A stretch of DNA of 64,000 nucleotides from UBA1431 sp049324235 (GTDB taxonomy: Bacteria; Bacillota; Clostridia; Christensenellales; UBA1431), in NCBI GenBank assembly GCA_049324235.1, contig JBMOLJ010000056.1:1-64000 (forward strand). The letters are read 5' to 3'. Made by a program: the position numbers and the translations under genes. Below, piece after piece: positions 53,537-61,859 of this stretch (position 1 is the first letter of the stretch; each line of letters starts with the position of its first letter). The notes under the pieces are model-generated. The model had not been told where the DNA came from, did no database searches, and worked only from the letters and a program-made list of their open reading frames with translations.

Positions 53537-56071
53537 TCATGATGTTTTTGCCGACAATGGCTGTGTATACACGCTGTATATCCTAGTTCCATCGACAACC
53601 CTGTAAGCGCGTACCTTGTAATAGTAAGTTTTCCCCGTTGTCAGCCCTTCATCGGTATAGCTGCCTGAGGTCGTGGATCCCAGGTACGTATACGTCCCGC
53701 CTAAAGCTGCCGTGCGATAGACTTCATATGTGCAGGTGCTGTCCGTATCGTCCCAGCTTACCTTGATGCTGGCGCCCGACAACGCAACGGCCTTGGCCTG
53801 CAAAGGCACAATAACCGGTATCTGCCCCAGGCTCGTTCCGCCGTTCACGCCGAAACCGGTGACATAAGCGTCGAACCTGCCGTGTATATCCCGGTCCACG
53901 CTGTCGTGAATGTTCCCCTCAATGGTATAGATGATTTTTTTCTCAGGATCATACGCTTCCACAAAACCCGTATGATTATCGGAATTGGCCGGGGAATCCG
54001 GCTCATGGAAAAAGATTACGTCTCCTTTCTTGGGGACATAGCTTGAGCTTACATCCTTAAACCGGCCGCGCTCCTTATACCACGCCTTGCCGCTCAGCAC
54101 CCAGGAGTATTTGGGAATGGTCGTACCCAGCAGGTTCACCTGCTTTGCGCACCAGGTAACGAAACACGCGCACCATGCGCCGTATTTCCATATGGGGTAA
54201 TCCACCGCGTATTTTGTCCAGCCATCCGCATCGGTGGGGTTCGCTTTGACCTCTTCATAGCCGAGTTCACGCTGGGCTGTTGCGATGAGCTTGTCATAAA
54301 TATCGGCTGTGCCGGGTTTGGAGGACACCATCTGCGAATAGCCGCCATAGACTTTTGTACCGTTTTCCAGTTTGCAGTAGGCTACTATTTTATAGTAATA
54401 CGTCTTGCTCGTTTTGAGAAAGTTATCTACATAACTTGTTCGTCTCGTGGCTGTTACGGCGGAAAAAGGCCCCGTGCTCTTATTTGAGCGGTAAACCGTA
54501 TAGGCGTACGCGCCGGATACCGCACTCCAGCTCACCTTGATACCGGTATATCCGTATGCAACAGCTTTAACGGACGAAGGCATAGCTGGAACAGGCTTTG
54601 CCGATACGACCGGAGATTGCGTCCCGTATAAACGTACCGAGTTTACAAATCTGTATGGGCGTACCATGTAATAATACGTCTGGCCCGTTGTCAAACCGGA
54701 ATCCGTTATACTGGTCACTCTCGCATTACAAAAAGCCGTAAATGTACCTGTGCTTGAGGTTGAGCGGCAAACCATATAACCGTCTGCTCCGGTTACTGCT
54801 CCCCAGCTTATCTTTATACTGTTATAGGACGCTGAAACCGCTTTAACAGATTGCGGCACAGAGGTTACCGGCCTTGCCGATACAACCTTGGAGTATTCGC
54901 TTCTAAACCTTTCTGAACCAATGTCTTTATATGCCCTGACTTTATAATAATAAAGTTGCCCCAGTGTTAGTCCCCTGTCGATGATGCTGGTAGCCTTCGC
55001 ATTGCAGATAAGCGAATATTCGCCCGTACTCGAAGCAGCGCGGTATATGAAATACCCGTCCGCACCTGCTACCGCATCCCAGCTTATCATTATGCTGTCA
55101 GATGCGGCCGAGACTGCAGTGACGGATTCCGGTGCAGCGGGAACAGGCCTTGCCGATGCAGCGGAGGAGAGACCGCTGCTTCCAGCATCATTATATGCCT
55201 CAACCTTGTAATAATAGGTCTGTCCCGTAGTCAGGCCAGTATCGGTATAGCTCGTTGATGCCGTATCTTTTACAGGCGTATAGTCCCCTGTGCTCGTGGT
55301 TGAACGGTACACGGTATATCCGTCGGCGCCGGATACAGCGTCCCAGCTTATCCTGACGCTGTCATACCCAGCGGAAACCGCGGTGACGGATTGCGGAACC
55401 GCGGGCGGAGCTAAAACCCATTTCGCGTGGAAAGTGATGTCTCCGCCCACCGTATCCGTTGCGAAATCCCATGCTTCACCCGTATACGCTTCGTTATCAT
55501 ACCAGCCCGCAAAAGTATATCCGCCACGGACAGGGTCGTCAAGCGCGCTCAGTTTTCCGTCCGTTACATCCGCCATGGACACGGAATCGGGCGTGGTGCC
55601 GTCATGGAATTTGACCGTCTGCACAACATACGGCTGTTTATCGGTAAGCGCATATGCATCCCATGTCGTATCCGTCAAATGATGATATGCGCGAAAGCCT
55701 GCTTTAACACCAGCAAAAACGTCCGTGCCGAAACCGGGCATATGCCCCTTAAAGTACGCTTTTTCAAGGCTTGTGCAGCCCGAAAACGCCCCGTCGCCGA
55801 TGGTTGTAACAGTATCCGGAATTTGGATTGAAGTGATGGAGGCTTCGTCTGAAAATGCATTTGTACCAATGGCGACCACCGGATTTGCGCCGATCGTATC
55901 CGGAATGACGGCGTCACCGCCGCTCCCCGTATAGCCGGTGATGGTCACTTCCCCGCCGTCGACCGAATATGTGAAATCAGTGTCATCCGCAAAAGCGGCG
56001 GCCGGCAATTGGAAAAATGCTATGCAGAATGTAAGTAATACCGCAATGTGTTTTCTGAACCGTTCAAACAT
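53537..56071 (-). CDS. Large secreted BspA-FnIII-CHAP protein
   Basis: About 844 residues. Signal peptide (FRKHIAVLLTFCIAFFQLPAAAFA), a BspA-type leucine-rich repeat (TSIQIPDTVTTIGDGAFSGC), and an InlB B-repeat (GGYTFAGWYDNEAYTGEAWDF). Four fibronectin type III domains follow (each with a GLTTGQTYYYKV-like strand), then a CHAP/NlpC-like amidase with Cys in WCACFVTWCAKQ and His in DNHTGFVEAY, then a fifth FnIII. It probably binds and cuts peptidoglycan outside the cell. The start is set by the signal peptide; the open frame is 22 codons longer. Confidence 0.85.
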   Translation of the reverse strand: MFERFRKHIAVLLTFCIAFFQLPAAAFADDTDFTYSVDGGEVTITGYTGSGGDAVIPDTIGANPVVAIGTNAFSDEASITSIQIPDTVTTIGDGAFSGCTSLEKAYFKGHMPGFGTDVFAGVKAGFRAYHHLTDTTWDAYALTDKQPYVVQTVKFHDGTTPDSVSMADVTDGKLSALDDPVRGGYTFAGWYDNEAYTGEAWDFATDTVGGDITFHAKWVLAPPAVPQSVTAVSAGYDSVRISWDAVSGADGYTVYRSTTSTGDYTPVKDTASTSYTDTGLTTGQTYYYKVEAYNDAGSSGLSSAASARPVPAAPESVTAVSAASDSIMISWDAVAGADGYFIYRAASSTGEYSLICNAKATSIIDRGLTLGQLYYYKVRAYKDIGSERFRSEYSKVVSARPVTSVPQSVKAVSASYNSIKISWGAVTGADGYMVCRSTSSTGTFTAFCNARVTSITDSGLTTGQTYYYMVRPYRFVNSVRLYGTQSPVVSAKPVPAMPSSVKAVAYGYTGIKVSWSAVSGAYAYTVYRSNKSTGPFSAVTATRRTSYVDNFLKTSKTYYYKIVAYCKLENGTKVYGGYSQMVSSKPGTADIYDKLIATAQRELGYEEVKANPTDADGWTKYAVDYPIWKYGAWCACFVTWCAKQVNLLGTTIPKYSWVLSGKAWYKERGRFKDVSSSYVPKKGDVIFFHEPDSPANSDNHTGFVEAYDPEKKIIYTIEGNIHDSVDRDIHGRFDAYVTGFGVNGGTSLGQIPVIVPLQAKAVALSGASIKVSWDDTDSTCTYEVYRTAALGGTYTYLGSTTSGSYTDEGLTTGKTYYYKVRAYRVVDGTRIYSVYTQPLSAKTS

Positions 56072-56422
56072 TATTTCATTATTCCTTTGTTTCATTCCCC
56101 GCCTGAAATTTATTGTCTGTACCGCAACAGTCGCCACGTCCAGCGTATTATTGATCCGAGTTACCCTGCAAAAGCCCTTACAGGAAAATTAAACCATATG
56201 CTTACATCTTTAACAACCGAATACACTCTTTCTATATATAATATTACGCCTTTTCCCCGCTGTTTTTCGGTTGTGCATTCGTGCCCGCCCATAATTATAC
56301 TATACAGATAGATTTTGCCTGTTTCATATTATTTGATTTAACCATAAATTTCAAGAATAAATGGAAACACTTTTGGTCAAATCGCATGGCGCGCAGAAAT
56401 AATATTAAGAAAAGCATGTTTT
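56072..56422. other. Gap between the CHAP protein and the GGDEF gene
   Basis: About 350 A+T-rich bases. No open frame, RNA or repeat that I can support. On the minus strand TATAAT lies near 56295 and could be part of the CHAP gene's promoter, without a convincing -35. Confidence 0.4.
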
Positions 56423-57556
56423 TCAGGTCGGATTGCCGAGGAAATCTTCATTCCCCTCAGCAGCCGAAAACTGGTTTTTTCCATTATACTTGGCTTTATA
56501 GAGCTGTTGGTCCGCTCTATAAATTAATTCCTTTATGCTTTCACCGCGGTATTGACTAATTCCGCCGCTTACGGTTACACAGACTCCATTTATAAACTCG
56601 GTGGTCTCAACCCTCATCCGTATGCGTTCGGCCAGATGTTTTGCCTCCTCCGTGGCGGTGTCAGGCAAAATGAGCATATATTCCTCGCCGCCGTACCTGC
56701 AGATAATATCCGTGTTCCTGCAGGATTCCACAAGGAGATTGGCAACATGCACAATCACGTCATCTCCTGCCTGATGCCCGTAGCGGTCGTTGATATGCTT
56801 AAAATTATCGATGTCCACCATGGCAATGGATAACGGATATCCGATGCGGTTCGCTTTTCTAATCTCCTCATTGAGCTTCTTGAACGCGTTTTCATGGTTC
56901 AATAACGAGGTCATGGGGTCCCGGATTACCATTTCATTTAAGATCGTGTTCTTTTGCTCAATGATTTTTTTATCCGTAAAAGACAGGACTTTCATACGGA
57001 AGACAAGCCTGCTTAAGATCCATGCGAACACATTCATAATCAATGCATTCAACCTCAGGATTGTGACAATGTCCCCGTCCCTCTGATAAAACGGTAGAAC
57101 AACAAAAAAGCCCATATACACCGAAAAAAACAAAATAAAACTCTCCACCGGCTGAATATACATGAATGCAGCTATACCAAAAATTGCCATAATATATGTG
57201 TTTATGGAAGCAAGCCTGTCCTGCGGAAGAACAGCCAGAGCACAATATAGAAGAAGCAGCCCGAAAATATATGACAGTGATACTGTCTTTTTTAAAGAGG
57301 TTCCTGAGGCATTGTTCTTTTTGTATACAATGCATAAAACAGGAAAGAACAAAACGTTGAAGGCGATGATGCAATATACAATCAAATCCGTGCAGAAGAT
57401 TTTATCCCTTAAAAAAATAACAAGCACCGTTTCACTGACAATTACTATAATTGCTGCAAAAATTGCCCGCAGCAGGTTCTCGTTATAGATCTCCATAAGG
57501 AACGCATCCTTGGAGTCATACGGAATCCGGGTTATCAATCTTCGCAAATAGTTCAT
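56423..57556 (-). CDS. Membrane diguanylate cyclase (GGDEF)
   Basis: A 377-residue protein with six or seven N-terminal transmembrane helices (to about residue 190), a short coiled linker (FTDKKIIEQKNTILNEMVIRDPMT), and a GGDEF domain. The active site is GGEEY, a functional variant; the helix DIDNFKHINDRYGHQAGDDV and the substrate region are intact. It makes cyclic di-GMP at the membrane. No PAS, EAL or inhibitory RxxD site seen. The ATG at 57556 follows AGGAG by 8 bases. Confidence 0.88.
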   Translation of the reverse strand: MNYLRRLITRIPYDSKDAFLMEIYNENLLRAIFAAIIVIVSETVLVIFLRDKIFCTDLIVYCIIAFNVLFFPVLCIVYKKNNASGTSLKKTVSLSYIFGLLLLYCALAVLPQDRLASINTYIMAIFGIAAFMYIQPVESFILFFSVYMGFFVVLPFYQRDGDIVTILRLNALIMNVFAWILSRLVFRMKVLSFTDKKIIEQKNTILNEMVIRDPMTSLLNHENAFKKLNEEIRKANRIGYPLSIAMVDIDNFKHINDRYGHQAGDDVIVHVANLLVESCRNTDIICRYGGEEYMLILPDTATEEAKHLAERIRMRVETTEFINGVCVTVSGGISQYRGESIKELIYRADQQLYKAKYNGKNQFSAAEGNEDFLGNPT

Positions 57557-57800
57557 AATATCGGCTCCTGGACTAATAACGGTACTTTGCATAATAACTA
57601 CACGCTTATTATGCCATATAAACAATATTGTTCAATTTTCGGGTGTATCTCATTGATTTTTTTATTATTATATACGAAACAGCTTTTAAAATCGGCGTTA
57701 TAAAGAAAAAATATGTAATCAAATGTCTTGGCCTTAAAGCCTGTCCACGCATCACACGCGGAGATTCCCCCGTTTATCCCGCGGGAGAATCATTTTGGGA

Positions 57801-58193
57801 TTAATTATATATTGTAACAAATTTAATCGAGTAAAGGTCACCGACAAAATCAAAATTTGACGGGTATTGCCTTAAAACGATGTAGCTTGCTCCTACTTCC
57901 TTTAACTGGCCGGTTCTGTCGGTTAATGCCCCGGTAGTTCCCAGGGAAAACTCGACCCGTACCGTTTTTCCGATATGTCTTTGCAGATATCCCGCCAGAT
58001 AATACGGGCTTGCCACCGTCGACGGCACCATCTGGCTGGGCGGAACGGCTCCCTGCATCGCGCCCGGCATTGCCGGCGCTGCACCGGGCATTGCGCCCGG
58101 CATTGCCGGCTGATAAAACTGCGCCGGCTGCTGTTGCGTTCCGGCTCCCGCCGGCTGCCCCTGCCTGGAATAATTCGAATTGTTCTCCTGCAT
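57801..58193 (-). CDS. GerQ-like spore coat protein (copy 2)
   Basis: A 130-residue protein. The first half is low-complexity, rich in Gln, Pro, Gly, Ala, Met with repeated PGAMPGA. The second half (YLAGYLQRHIGKTVRVEFSLG to the end) has the layout of GerQ, a transglutaminase-cross-linked coat protein required for CwlJ localisation: a GKxVxVxF strand, an acidic turn, and a final VxxYIVL-FVTIY strand. A paralogue lies upstream. Both precede a SleB/CwlJ gene on the minus strand, matching GerQ-CwlJ partnership. Confidence 0.78.
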   Translation of the reverse strand: MQENNSNYSRQGQPAGAGTQQQPAQFYQPAMPGAMPGAAPAMPGAMQGAVPPSQMVPSTVASPYYLAGYLQRHIGKTVRVEFSLGTTGALTDRTGQLKEVGASYIVLRQYPSNFDFVGDLYSIKFVTIYN

Positions 58194-58328
58194 ATTGCTC
58201 TTCCTCCTTGATTTTCATTTGAACAGAATATGTGCAATCCTTAAAAAACCACCATCGTATTGTACGCAGTCATGACCCGTTTTGCGTAAGATTTCGGGGA
58301 ATGCGCGTGAGAGTAATTCTACTCGCTT

Positions 58329-58727
58329 TTATACCATGTTCAGCGGATACAGGGTCACGAATTTAACGGAAAAAATGTCCCCGACTACCTCAAAATTCGA
58401 CGGAATCAGCCTGAGCGCAATATACGTCGCCCCTACTTCAATGAGTTGCCCCGTTTTATCCGTAATCGCACCCGTTGTCCCGAGAGAAAACTGCACCCGT
58501 ACGATTTGGCCGATAAAATTCTGCAGATATCCGGCAAGGAAATACGGGTTTGCCACCGTCATGGGCATCAAGTCCTGCGCCATTACCGGCCCAGCGCCCG
58601 TACCCGTTGCCTGGTACTGCGGCGCAGGCATTCCCTGCTGCGGCATCCCCGGGCCGGTTTGCCGTCCCATAGTATATCCGTATGTATTACAATCGCCGAG
58701 GTAAGCCGGACTGTTCGGCTCCAGCAT
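58329..58727 (-). CDS. GerQ-like spore coat protein (copy 1)
   Basis: A 132-residue paralogue of the next gene: a Gly/Pro/Gln/Met-rich N-terminus (PGMPQQGMPAPQYQATGTG) and a conserved C-terminal half (YFLAGYLQNFIGQIVRVQFSLG). About 60% of the C-terminal residues match the other copy. The ATG at 58727 is chosen because AGGAGGA lies 8 bases upstream. It is the first of the pair, following the SleB/CwlJ gene by 20 bases. Confidence 0.78.
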   Translation of the reverse strand: MLEPNSPAYLGDCNTYGYTMGRQTGPGMPQQGMPAPQYQATGTGAGPVMAQDLMPMTVANPYFLAGYLQNFIGQIVRVQFSLGTTGAITDKTGQLIEVGATYIALRLIPSNFEVVGDIFSVKFVTLYPLNMV

Positions 58728-58748
58728 AATCACTCCTCCTTTTTCGGA

Positions 58749-59186
58749 TCAGGTTTGGGCATACAAGCTGGTCGGTATATAAAAGCAGTGCTCCCCGATG
58801 CGGTTGTGTATCACGCCTGTTTGATTGTAGGGGAAATAGGACGGACAAACCACCACATACGGGTTCATATACCACAGGCTGTCATCGACCCCCTGGAGAA
58901 TGTTCCCAGATAGGGCCCAGTCCGCTATATCATAGTGTATCTGCTCCGGCGGATTGCTCCACACCGTCTGCGGATTCGGCTCCCCGCCGACCTCGGTCAT
59001 ATAGCACGTGAACTGGTAGGGCTGTTCCATGACCCTGCGCAGATTCCCCTGCCCCGTCCGTAAATACTCGCCGTATGATACGTTTACCCTGTTCATGATG
59101 ACGGAAGCCACAGCCTTCATTCCGTTTTCCCCTTCACCCCCTGCCTCACATTTGATCATCCGCGCAAAAAGTTCCCTTGAATCCAT
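58749..59186 (-). CDS. SleB/CwlJ-like spore cortex hydrolase
   Basis: A 145-residue protein consisting of the hydrolase-2 domain alone, without the SleB peptidoglycan-binding part, as in CwlJ. Seen: ARMIKCEAGGEGENGMKAVASVIMNRV and CYMTEVGGEP; the first contains the catalytic Glu of the family. It cuts spore cortex during germination. The ATG at 59186 has GGGTGG upstream. It heads a minus-strand unit with two GerQ-like proteins. Confidence 0.88.
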   Translation of the reverse strand: MDSRELFARMIKCEAGGEGENGMKAVASVIMNRVNVSYGEYLRTGQGNLRRVMEQPYQFTCYMTEVGGEPNPQTVWSNPPEQIHYDIADWALSGNILQGVDDSLWYMNPYVVVCPSYFPYNQTGVIHNRIGEHCFYIPTSLYAQT

Positions 59187-59493
59187 GTGCAACCACCCTT
59201 AAAATTTATCCGCTTATCAACAGCATCCAGCCTTCCTGCTTTTTCATTATATGAACAACGCCTGAAATAATTGTTAATGAAACGCGGATAAAGCCTTCCC
59301 ATAGCACCGGCTTTATGATGTATCTGCCAGCAACTGTCTCAGATATATATTTTAGAGCGTAAATATTATCCAGAATTCAAATAAAAACGGCGTATCTAGA
59401 ATAATTTGGCGCGGTTTTTCAACACGTATTTGTAAAAAATATATTTACGAATAATCTGCTTTTAAGCGATGCCGGAGAAAGGAGGACATTTTA
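59187..59493 (+). promoter_or_regulatory. Divergent regulatory region of spore genes
   Basis: 307 bases between the cwlJ-like gene and the first SASP gene. A segment around 59433-59460 (GTATTT, 17 bases, CGAATAAT) is loosely like a forespore sigma-G promoter for the SASP, but the match is weak. No RNA gene or repeat recognised. Confidence 0.4.
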
Positions 59494-59706
59494 ATGGCTT
59501 CAAAAAACCGCAAGTACGGCCCTGACCATCCGTGGACAAAGTTCAAGATGGAATGCGCCAATGAAATCGGCCATCTGCAGTTTGTCAAGGAAAACAATGA
59601 TCAATACAAAGGCGATCTGCCAAGCAAGGTAAACGGCTATCAGGGCGGCCCGATCGGCGGCCAGATGGTCAAGCGCATGATCTCGAACGCGGAAAACAAT
59701 CTTTAA
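59494..59706 (+). CDS. Small acid-soluble spore protein, alpha/beta type
   Basis: A 70-residue DNA-coating protein of dormant spores. The core is typical: FKMECANEIGH and the C-terminal GGQMVKRMISNAE match the two conserved blocks of alpha/beta SASPs. The germination protease site region is less conserved. GGAGG lies 9 bases before the ATG. A terminator follows. Confidence 0.9.
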   Translation: MASKNRKYGPDHPWTKFKMECANEIGHLQFVKENNDQYKGDLPSKVNGYQGGPIGGQMVKRMISNAENNL

Positions 59707-59718
59707 TCAAACAGGGGG

Positions 59719-59745
59719 AAGATTCCTGCTTAGCGGGAATCTTTC
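59719..59745 (+). terminator. Terminator of the first SASP gene
   Basis: An 8-base-pair stem (AAGATTCC / GGAATCTT) with a nine-base loop, then TCTT. Confidence 0.75.
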
Positions 59746-59893
59746 TTATGGTTTACAAATCACGCTATGTGTGGGAGCGCATGGTTTGCATGTCAGGCAT
59801 TACCGGACAAAAATACAGATAAAAAGGGCAAAATAATAATCAAGCAGTAACTGGTGTTCAGTTTATTTTGCTTGGGCAAAGGAGGTTGCAACG

Positions 59894-60058
59894 ATGTCAA
59901 GGCGTGGCGTAATGTCGGAAGCTTTGAAACAGGAAATCGCCCGCAAATTGGGCGTAGACGACCAGGTTCGCCGTGACGGATGGGGTTCCGTGGCGTCGAG
60001 GGACTGCGGCCGGATGGTCCGTTCAGCCATAGAAATCGCGGAACAATCGCTGCAATAG
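59894..60058 (+). CDS. Small acid-soluble spore protein, SspF-like
   Basis: A 54-residue gene read directly from the sequence (59894-60058). The start MSRRGVMSEALKQEIARKLG and the block GWGSVASRDCGRMVRSAIE match the clostridial SspF/H-type SASPs. AAAGGAGG lies 8 bases before the ATG. It lies 187 bases after the first SASP and ends before a clear terminator. Confidence 0.92.
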   Translation: MSRRGVMSEALKQEIARKLGVDDQVRRDGWGSVASRDCGRMVRSAIEIAEQSLQ

Positions 60059-60103
60059 CGCGGTGGTTCGACAGCCGTAACGGGAAATACGCCTTTGCTT
60101 GGA

Positions 60104-60140
60104 ACGGGGGCTGTCCGAATGGGACGGCTCCCGTTTTATA
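60104..60140 (+). terminator. Terminator of the SspF-like gene
   Basis: A 13-base-pair GC-rich stem (ACGGGGGCTGTCC / GGGACGGCTCCCGT, two wobble or mismatched pairs), tetraloop, then TTTTATA. Confidence 0.85.
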
Positions 60141-60198
60141 TAAAGTTGGATTTTGGCCGCATGGTAAAAGAATACAAAAACCGCCACAACCGCAACCG

Positions 60199-60888
60199 TC
60201 AGGGATTTTCCTGCCTCGTTCCTCGCACCAGGCGGTATGCCGCCAGGCCGGTTACCAAAGCGAGCGCGCCCAATACCGCTATGATCGCGCCGGTCTCCAT
60301 ATGCAGTTTTTCGCTGGCGATCTCGTAGCTGCCTATGAAGCCGAAAAGAATAAAAGCAACGGCTGAAACAAGCTTAATCGTCCGCTCGGGAATCTTCCTG
60401 CACATCACGACTCCGATGATAATACCTATGCCGTCAGCAATCAGCATGCCGGTCGTGGTTCCAATCAAAACGCCAGCAGGGGTCTGCGCAAATTTCGCGG
60501 AAAGCGCAATCGTGGCAAGCTGCGTTTTATCGCCCATCTCGGCCAGGAAAAAAGCCAGGGTCACCGTGGCAACCGCGCCGAACCTGGTCGTCCTGTTTTC
60601 CTCGCCCTCAAGCTTGTCCCCCCGTATCGTCCATAATCCGAACAGCACAAACGATAAGGAAGCGATTCCCTGTATCCATATCTGCGCCGATTCAAAGCCT
60701 GCAATAAAGCTCCCGACGGCGACGGCAAGCGCATGGTTAAAGACCGTTGCCAGAAATACGCCTATCAGCACTTTGGACGCCTTATACCGGGTGGCAAAAG
60801 CCATAGCCAGAAGCTGCGTCTTATCGCCCATCTCAGCGAGTACAACGGTACCTAACGAGAACAAAAAAGCGGTGATATCGGCATGCAT
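60199..60888 (-). CDS. TMEM165/GDT1 family manganese exporter
   Basis: A 229-residue protein with about six transmembrane helices in two homologous halves. Each has the family signature E-x-G-D-(K/R)-(T/S): EMGDKTQLLAMAFAT and EMGDKTQLATIALS. Family members export Mn2+ or exchange Ca2+/H+. The ATG at 60888 lies 9 bases after GGGAGG. It is directly under a manganese riboswitch, supporting Mn efflux. Confidence 0.92.
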   Translation of the reverse strand: MHADITAFLFSLGTVVLAEMGDKTQLLAMAFATRYKASKVLIGVFLATVFNHALAVAVGSFIAGFESAQIWIQGIASLSFVLFGLWTIRGDKLEGEENRTTRFGAVATVTLAFFLAEMGDKTQLATIALSAKFAQTPAGVLIGTTTGMLIADGIGIIIGVVMCRKIPERTIKLVSAVAFILFGFIGSYEIASEKLHMETGAIIAVLGALALVTGLAAYRLVRGTRQENP

Positions 60889-60916
60889 GTCCAACATCCT
60901 CCCTGATAACAAATAA

Positions 60917-61035
60917 AGACTTTTAACATAATCAACCAGGGATTATGTTAAAAGTCTCGTTTCCGCCAGCGGTTACAAGGCCAGGCGGAACCCCGCCAGT
61001 ATGTTGACCTTATAAAAATAACTACTCCCTCTTAA
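60917..61035 (-). ncRNA. yybP-ykoY manganese riboswitch
   Basis: On the minus strand the leader contains the aptamer blocks GGGAGTAG, GTCAACATACTGGCG, the paired CGCTGGCGG and the closing AACGAGAC, all hallmarks of the yybP-ykoY class. A 17-base-pair hairpin (GATTATGTTAAAAGTCT with its complement, 60917-60957) overlaps the aptamer's 3' end and ends in TTTATTT, the switchable terminator. Mn2+ is expected to free expression of the downstream exporter. Confidence 0.93.
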
Positions 61036-61205
61036 CGGAAAAATAATATAACAAACGCCACAATCTGTCAATCCTTATTCATCAACTCTGGGCGGCTCCG
61101 CCAAACATGAACCTATCGGTTTTTCGGCATACCGATTGTCCGGTTTAAATAATCTTTTGCTAAGAAGGAATCCGCATTCATTTCTCAGCGATAAGGGGGC
61201 TGAAC

Positions 61206-61589
61206 ATGAAAAAATCAAAAATTTCCACTTTATTGGTCCTGCTTTTAATATTAATTGGCTTATCGATCCTTCATAAAAAAGGTTTCTAGGGCATGTTTTC
61301 GGAATTATCGCTGAATTATACGCAGAATATGGGATATACAACGATTTTCTGGTCGTTCGAATATACGGACTGGATGGCAAACAACCAGCCGTCGGAGCAA
61401 AAAGCATTTTCCACCATCATGAAGGGGACACATCCCGGGGAGATCGTTCTGCTTCATTGCCAGTCGGACACAAACATCAAGGTTCTGGACCGGGTGCTCA
61501 CCGCGTGGGAGGAACAGGGGTATACATTCAGAAGCCTGGATCACCTTACCGGCAAAAGCGTTTACCTGCCGGGGATTTTTAATTATTAG
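61206..61589 (+). pseudogene. PdaA-like polysaccharide deacetylase, internally deleted
   Basis: A start with GGGGG site and signal-type N-terminus (KISTLLVLLLILIGLSIL) runs into a TAG after 27 codons. The frame resumes at the C-terminal third of a PdaA-type deacetylase: GMFSELSLNYTQNMGYTTIFWS, TDWMANNQP and GEIVLLHCQS. The residues for motif 1, the metal histidines and RPP are missing, so it is inactive. The end is like delta-lactam-forming PdaA of spore cortex. An ISL3 element sits 190 bases downstream. Confidence 0.8.
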
Positions 61590-61859
61590 AAATCTAATTA
61601 AATACTTCAACCCTGGCGCTCAGTCGTAAGATTAAATCTTGACGTGCAACTGGTTTTTTCTCAGTTCTTATTATATAAACACAAAAAACCGCAGAACAAA
61701 ATTAATCGCTAAAGCCACAGGGCTTTGCGGGGAAAAGGAGGAGCAACGGAGCGCATACGAAAAAACCGGTTCTAAAATAAATGTTGGGGTGAGGGAAAAA
61801 AGCAGAGCATTTTATCTGTACATCTTGTAAAGTGTAATTGACCAAAATAAACACGCAAG

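Noticed and set aside
60059..60366. Plus-strand frame of 128 residues across the SspF-like gene and its terminator
   Set aside because: It overlaps the SASP gene out of frame and reads through a strong terminator into the antisense of the exporter gene.
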